A DNA stretch of 23,539 bases from Caldithrix sp. (lineage in GTDB: Bacteria; KSB1; UBA2214; DYKH01). A program made the position numbers and the translations under genes. Below the pieces are notes generated by a model. That model ran no database searches and was not told where the DNA came from. It was given only the letters and a program-made list of their open reading frames with translations. Numbering within the stretch: position 1 is the first letter of the stretch; every line of letters starts with the position of its first letter. Positions 21,217-23,539 of this stretch are shown here, piece by piece. The stretch is taken from the NCBI GenBank assembly GCA_020722685.1, contig DYKH01000083.1, positions 1 to 23,539 of the forward strand, given 5' to 3'.

Positions 21217-22782
21217 GTGAGTGACAAAATTCAAATCAAGAGAGCGCTGGTGAGCGTGTACGACAAGACCGGTTTGCTGGAATTGGCTCATGTGCTCAAG
21301 GACTTTTCTGTAGAAATTATTTCGACCGGCGGCACGGCCCAGTATTTGCGCGAAAACGGCATTTCCGTCACCAATGTTTCGGATCTCACCGGCTTTCCGG
21401 AAATTCTTGGCGGCAGAGTGAAGACGCTGCATCCCATGATTCATGGCGGTATTCTGGCGAAAAGAGATCACCCGGAGCAAATGCAGGAGTTGAAGGAGCA
21501 TCACATCCAACCCATTGACCTGGTGGTGGTGAACCTCTATCCCTTTGAAAAGACCGTGGCCAAACCGAATGTAACTTCGGAAGAGGCGCACGAGAATATC
21601 GACATTGGCGGACCGTGCATGATTCGCGCAGCGGCCAAGAACAGCGCCAGCGTGGCGGTGCTGACGGACAGTGCTCAGTTCAACCAAGTCATAGAGGAAT
21701 TGGAGCGCGAAGGAGGAGCTTTGACTTTGAAGATGCGGCAGCAGCTTGCCGCCGAGGCTTTTCGCCGCACCTATCAGTATGACCTCGCCATTGCCAATTT
21801 CCTCGCCGCAAGCACGCCCCAAGCAGATACCTTTCCGGCCATCATCAATCTGACCATGCACAAGGTTCAGGATTTGCGTTACGGCGAAAACCCGCATCAG
21901 AAAGCCGCCCTGTTCGCCGAAACGCAGCCAACCGCCGGCAAACATCTCTTTGGCAAACAGCTTCACGGCAAAGAGCTCTCCTTCAATAATATTCTGGACA
22001 TCAACTCGGCGATCGGGCTGGCCATGGAGTTTGAGATGCCCTGCGCAGTGATCGTCAAGCACAACAATCCCTGCGGCGTCGCCATTGACGATAACCTTGT
22101 CCTTGCCTATGAGAACGCTTTTGGCACGGATTCCGTGTCTGCCTTTGGCGGAGTAGTGGCATTGAACAAGCCGGTCAGCAAAGAATTGGCAGAACTGCTG
22201 TCCAGCGTGTTCCTTGAAGTCGTAGTCGCGCCGGCTTTTTCCGCCGACAGCCTTTCACTTTTAAGCAAGAAAAAGAATTTGCGGCTCATTGAGTGGCCAA
22301 TGGTGCAGGACTCCTCCGGCTATGACATCAAGAAAGTTTTCGGCGGCTATCTGCTGCAAAGCATGGACACGGAACGCGGCTTGGAAGAGAATTACCGCGT
22401 GGTGAGCAGCCGCCAGCCAAGCGAAAGAGAATGGGCTGCCATGCGCTTTGGCTGGAAGGTGGTCAAATGGGTTAAAAGCAACGCTGTTATATTTGTATCC
22501 GAGAAGAAAACCTTGGGCATTGGCGCCGGTCAAATGTCCAGAGTGGATTCATCCAAGATCGCGGTGCAAAAAGCGCGCGAGGCGGGACAAAACCTTGAGG
22601 GTTCCATAGTAGCTTCCGATGCCTTTTTTCCCTTTCGCGACGGCGTGGATACGGCAGCCGAGGCAGGCGCCATCGGCGTCATCCAGCCCGGTGGCTCGGT
22701 TCGTGACGCCGAGGTCATCGAAGCCGCCAATGAGCATAATTTGGCTATGGTATTTACCGGAGTTCGTCACTTCCGGCACTAA
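21217..22782 (+). CDS. purH: Bifunctional AICAR formyltransferase / IMP cyclohydrolase
   Basis: Performs the last two steps of purine synthesis, AICAR to FAICAR to IMP, using 10-formyltetrahydrofolate. The 521 residues match the family. The N-terminal MGS-like cyclohydrolase domain (about 1-150) has [44 protein letters not shown] and NIDIGGP. The transformylase domain has [14 protein letters not shown], the catalytic Lys281-His282 in [23 protein letters not shown], and the C-terminal [18 protein letters not shown] and [10 protein letters not shown]. The GTG start is set by GAGG at 21207-21210. It is separated by 125 bases from the dipeptidase gene, so it may have its own promoter. Confidence 0.97.
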   Translation: MSDKIQIKRALVSVYDKTGLLELAHVLKDFSVEIISTGGTAQYLRENGISVTNVSDLTGFPEILGGRVKTLHPMIHGGILAKRDHPEQMQELKEHHIQPIDLVVVNLYPFEKTVAKPNVTSEEAHENIDIGGPCMIRAAAKNSASVAVLTDSAQFNQVIEELEREGGALTLKMRQQLAAEAFRRTYQYDLAIANFLAASTPQADTFPAIINLTMHKVQDLRYGENPHQKAALFAETQPTAGKHLFGKQLHGKELSFNNILDINSAIGLAMEFEMPCAVIVKHNNPCGVAIDDNLVLAYENAFGTDSVSAFGGVVALNKPVSKELAELLSSVFLEVVVAPAFSADSLSLLSKKKNLRLIEWPMVQDSSGYDIKKVFGGYLLQSMDTERGLEENYRVVSSRQPSEREWAAMRFGWKVVKWVKSNAVIFVSEKKTLGIGAGQMSRVDSSKIAVQKAREAGQNLEGSIVASDAFFPFRDGVDTAAEAGAIGVIQPGGSVRDAEVIEAANEHNLAMVFTGVRHFRH

Positions 22783-22864
22783 AAATTCCTTTTGAATAAA
22801 TGTGCTTTTATTGTAATTTTATGGGCGGCGTTTTTTGCCGCAATTCAGAAATTTGATAAATGGT

Positions 22865-22878
22865 CGATACTGGTATCG
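22865..22878. promoter_or_regulatory. Short inverted repeat upstream of mreB
   Basis: CGATAC at 22865-22870 and GTATCG at 22873-22878 are exact complements with a 2-base centre, the shape of a small operator. It lies 77 bases before the mreB start in the 173-base gap 22783-22955. A weak promoter candidate upstream (TTGAAT 22792-22797, TAATTT 22814-22819, 16-base spacer) is too poor to list separately. GCGGC/GCCGC around a T-run near 22826-22842 forms another minor stem. Confidence 0.3.
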
Positions 22879-22916
22879 TGATGTCTAAGCAAGAACGCGA
22901 CCAACAAAGCAGGTAA

Positions 22917-23539
<623 letters not shown>

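Overview
The window is a densely packed bacterial chromosome segment in which every confident gene is on the + strand. It has about 24 intact protein genes, a gene cut at each edge, and one degraded fragment. The setting points to the FCB superphylum (Calditrichota/KSB1/Ignavibacteria-like). Supporting signs are two C-terminal tails resembling type A (Por) secretion sorting domains, a GWxTD-domain protein, a DUF5683-like protein, O-antigen-ligase and lipid-flippase genes implying a Gram-negative outer membrane, and a folB-folK-deoxynucleoside kinase order. This placement is inference; there is no rRNA or marker tree here. GTG and TTG starts are common and several are decided by a clear Shine-Dalgarno sequence.

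Layout. 1-1241: the tail of a secreted protein, a six-helix membrane protein of unknown function, then a frameshifted remnant of another sorting-domain tail, a perfect 13-bp hairpin and a near-consensus promoter. 1242-2779: folate genes folB and folK overlapping a deoxynucleoside kinase. 2780-6351: a terminator-like hairpin, a small membrane protein, an MsbA-like ABC exporter and an O-antigen-ligase-like protein. 6425-9846: a GAF/HD-GYP signalling protein overlapping ridA, a DUF5683-like protein, an HD-domain hydrolase and a DUF2279-like protein. 9973-11415: purF. 11431-14695: a UbiA prenyltransferase, a 2x[4Fe-4S] ferredoxin, a geranylgeranyl reductase and a CDP-alcohol phosphatidyltransferase. 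14942-17199: ftsY and rimO overlapping in a GTGA junction. 17454-21091: a GWxTD protein, an LD-carboxypeptidase without a normal start codon, purN, and a VanX-like D-Ala-D-Ala dipeptidase. 21217-22782: purH. 22956-end: mreB, cut by the window edge.

How the genes fit together. Purine synthesis genes (purF, purN, purH) are interleaved with cell-envelope genes: LPS export and ligation, two peptidoglycan peptidases, and mreB. The most interesting block is UbiA - ferredoxin - geranylgeranyl reductase - CDP-alcohol phosphatidyltransferase. These are the enzyme classes used in archaea to attach, saturate and head-group isoprenoid lipid chains. It is a candidate isoprenoid-lipid or quinone-modification module in a bacterium; the sequence alone cannot fix the substrate. 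A second point of interest is the LD-carboxypeptidase, whose complete catalytic triad and full-length homology sit in a frame with no ATG, GTG or TTG at the expected start. I saw no CRISPR array, insertion sequence, tRNA or rRNA gene.
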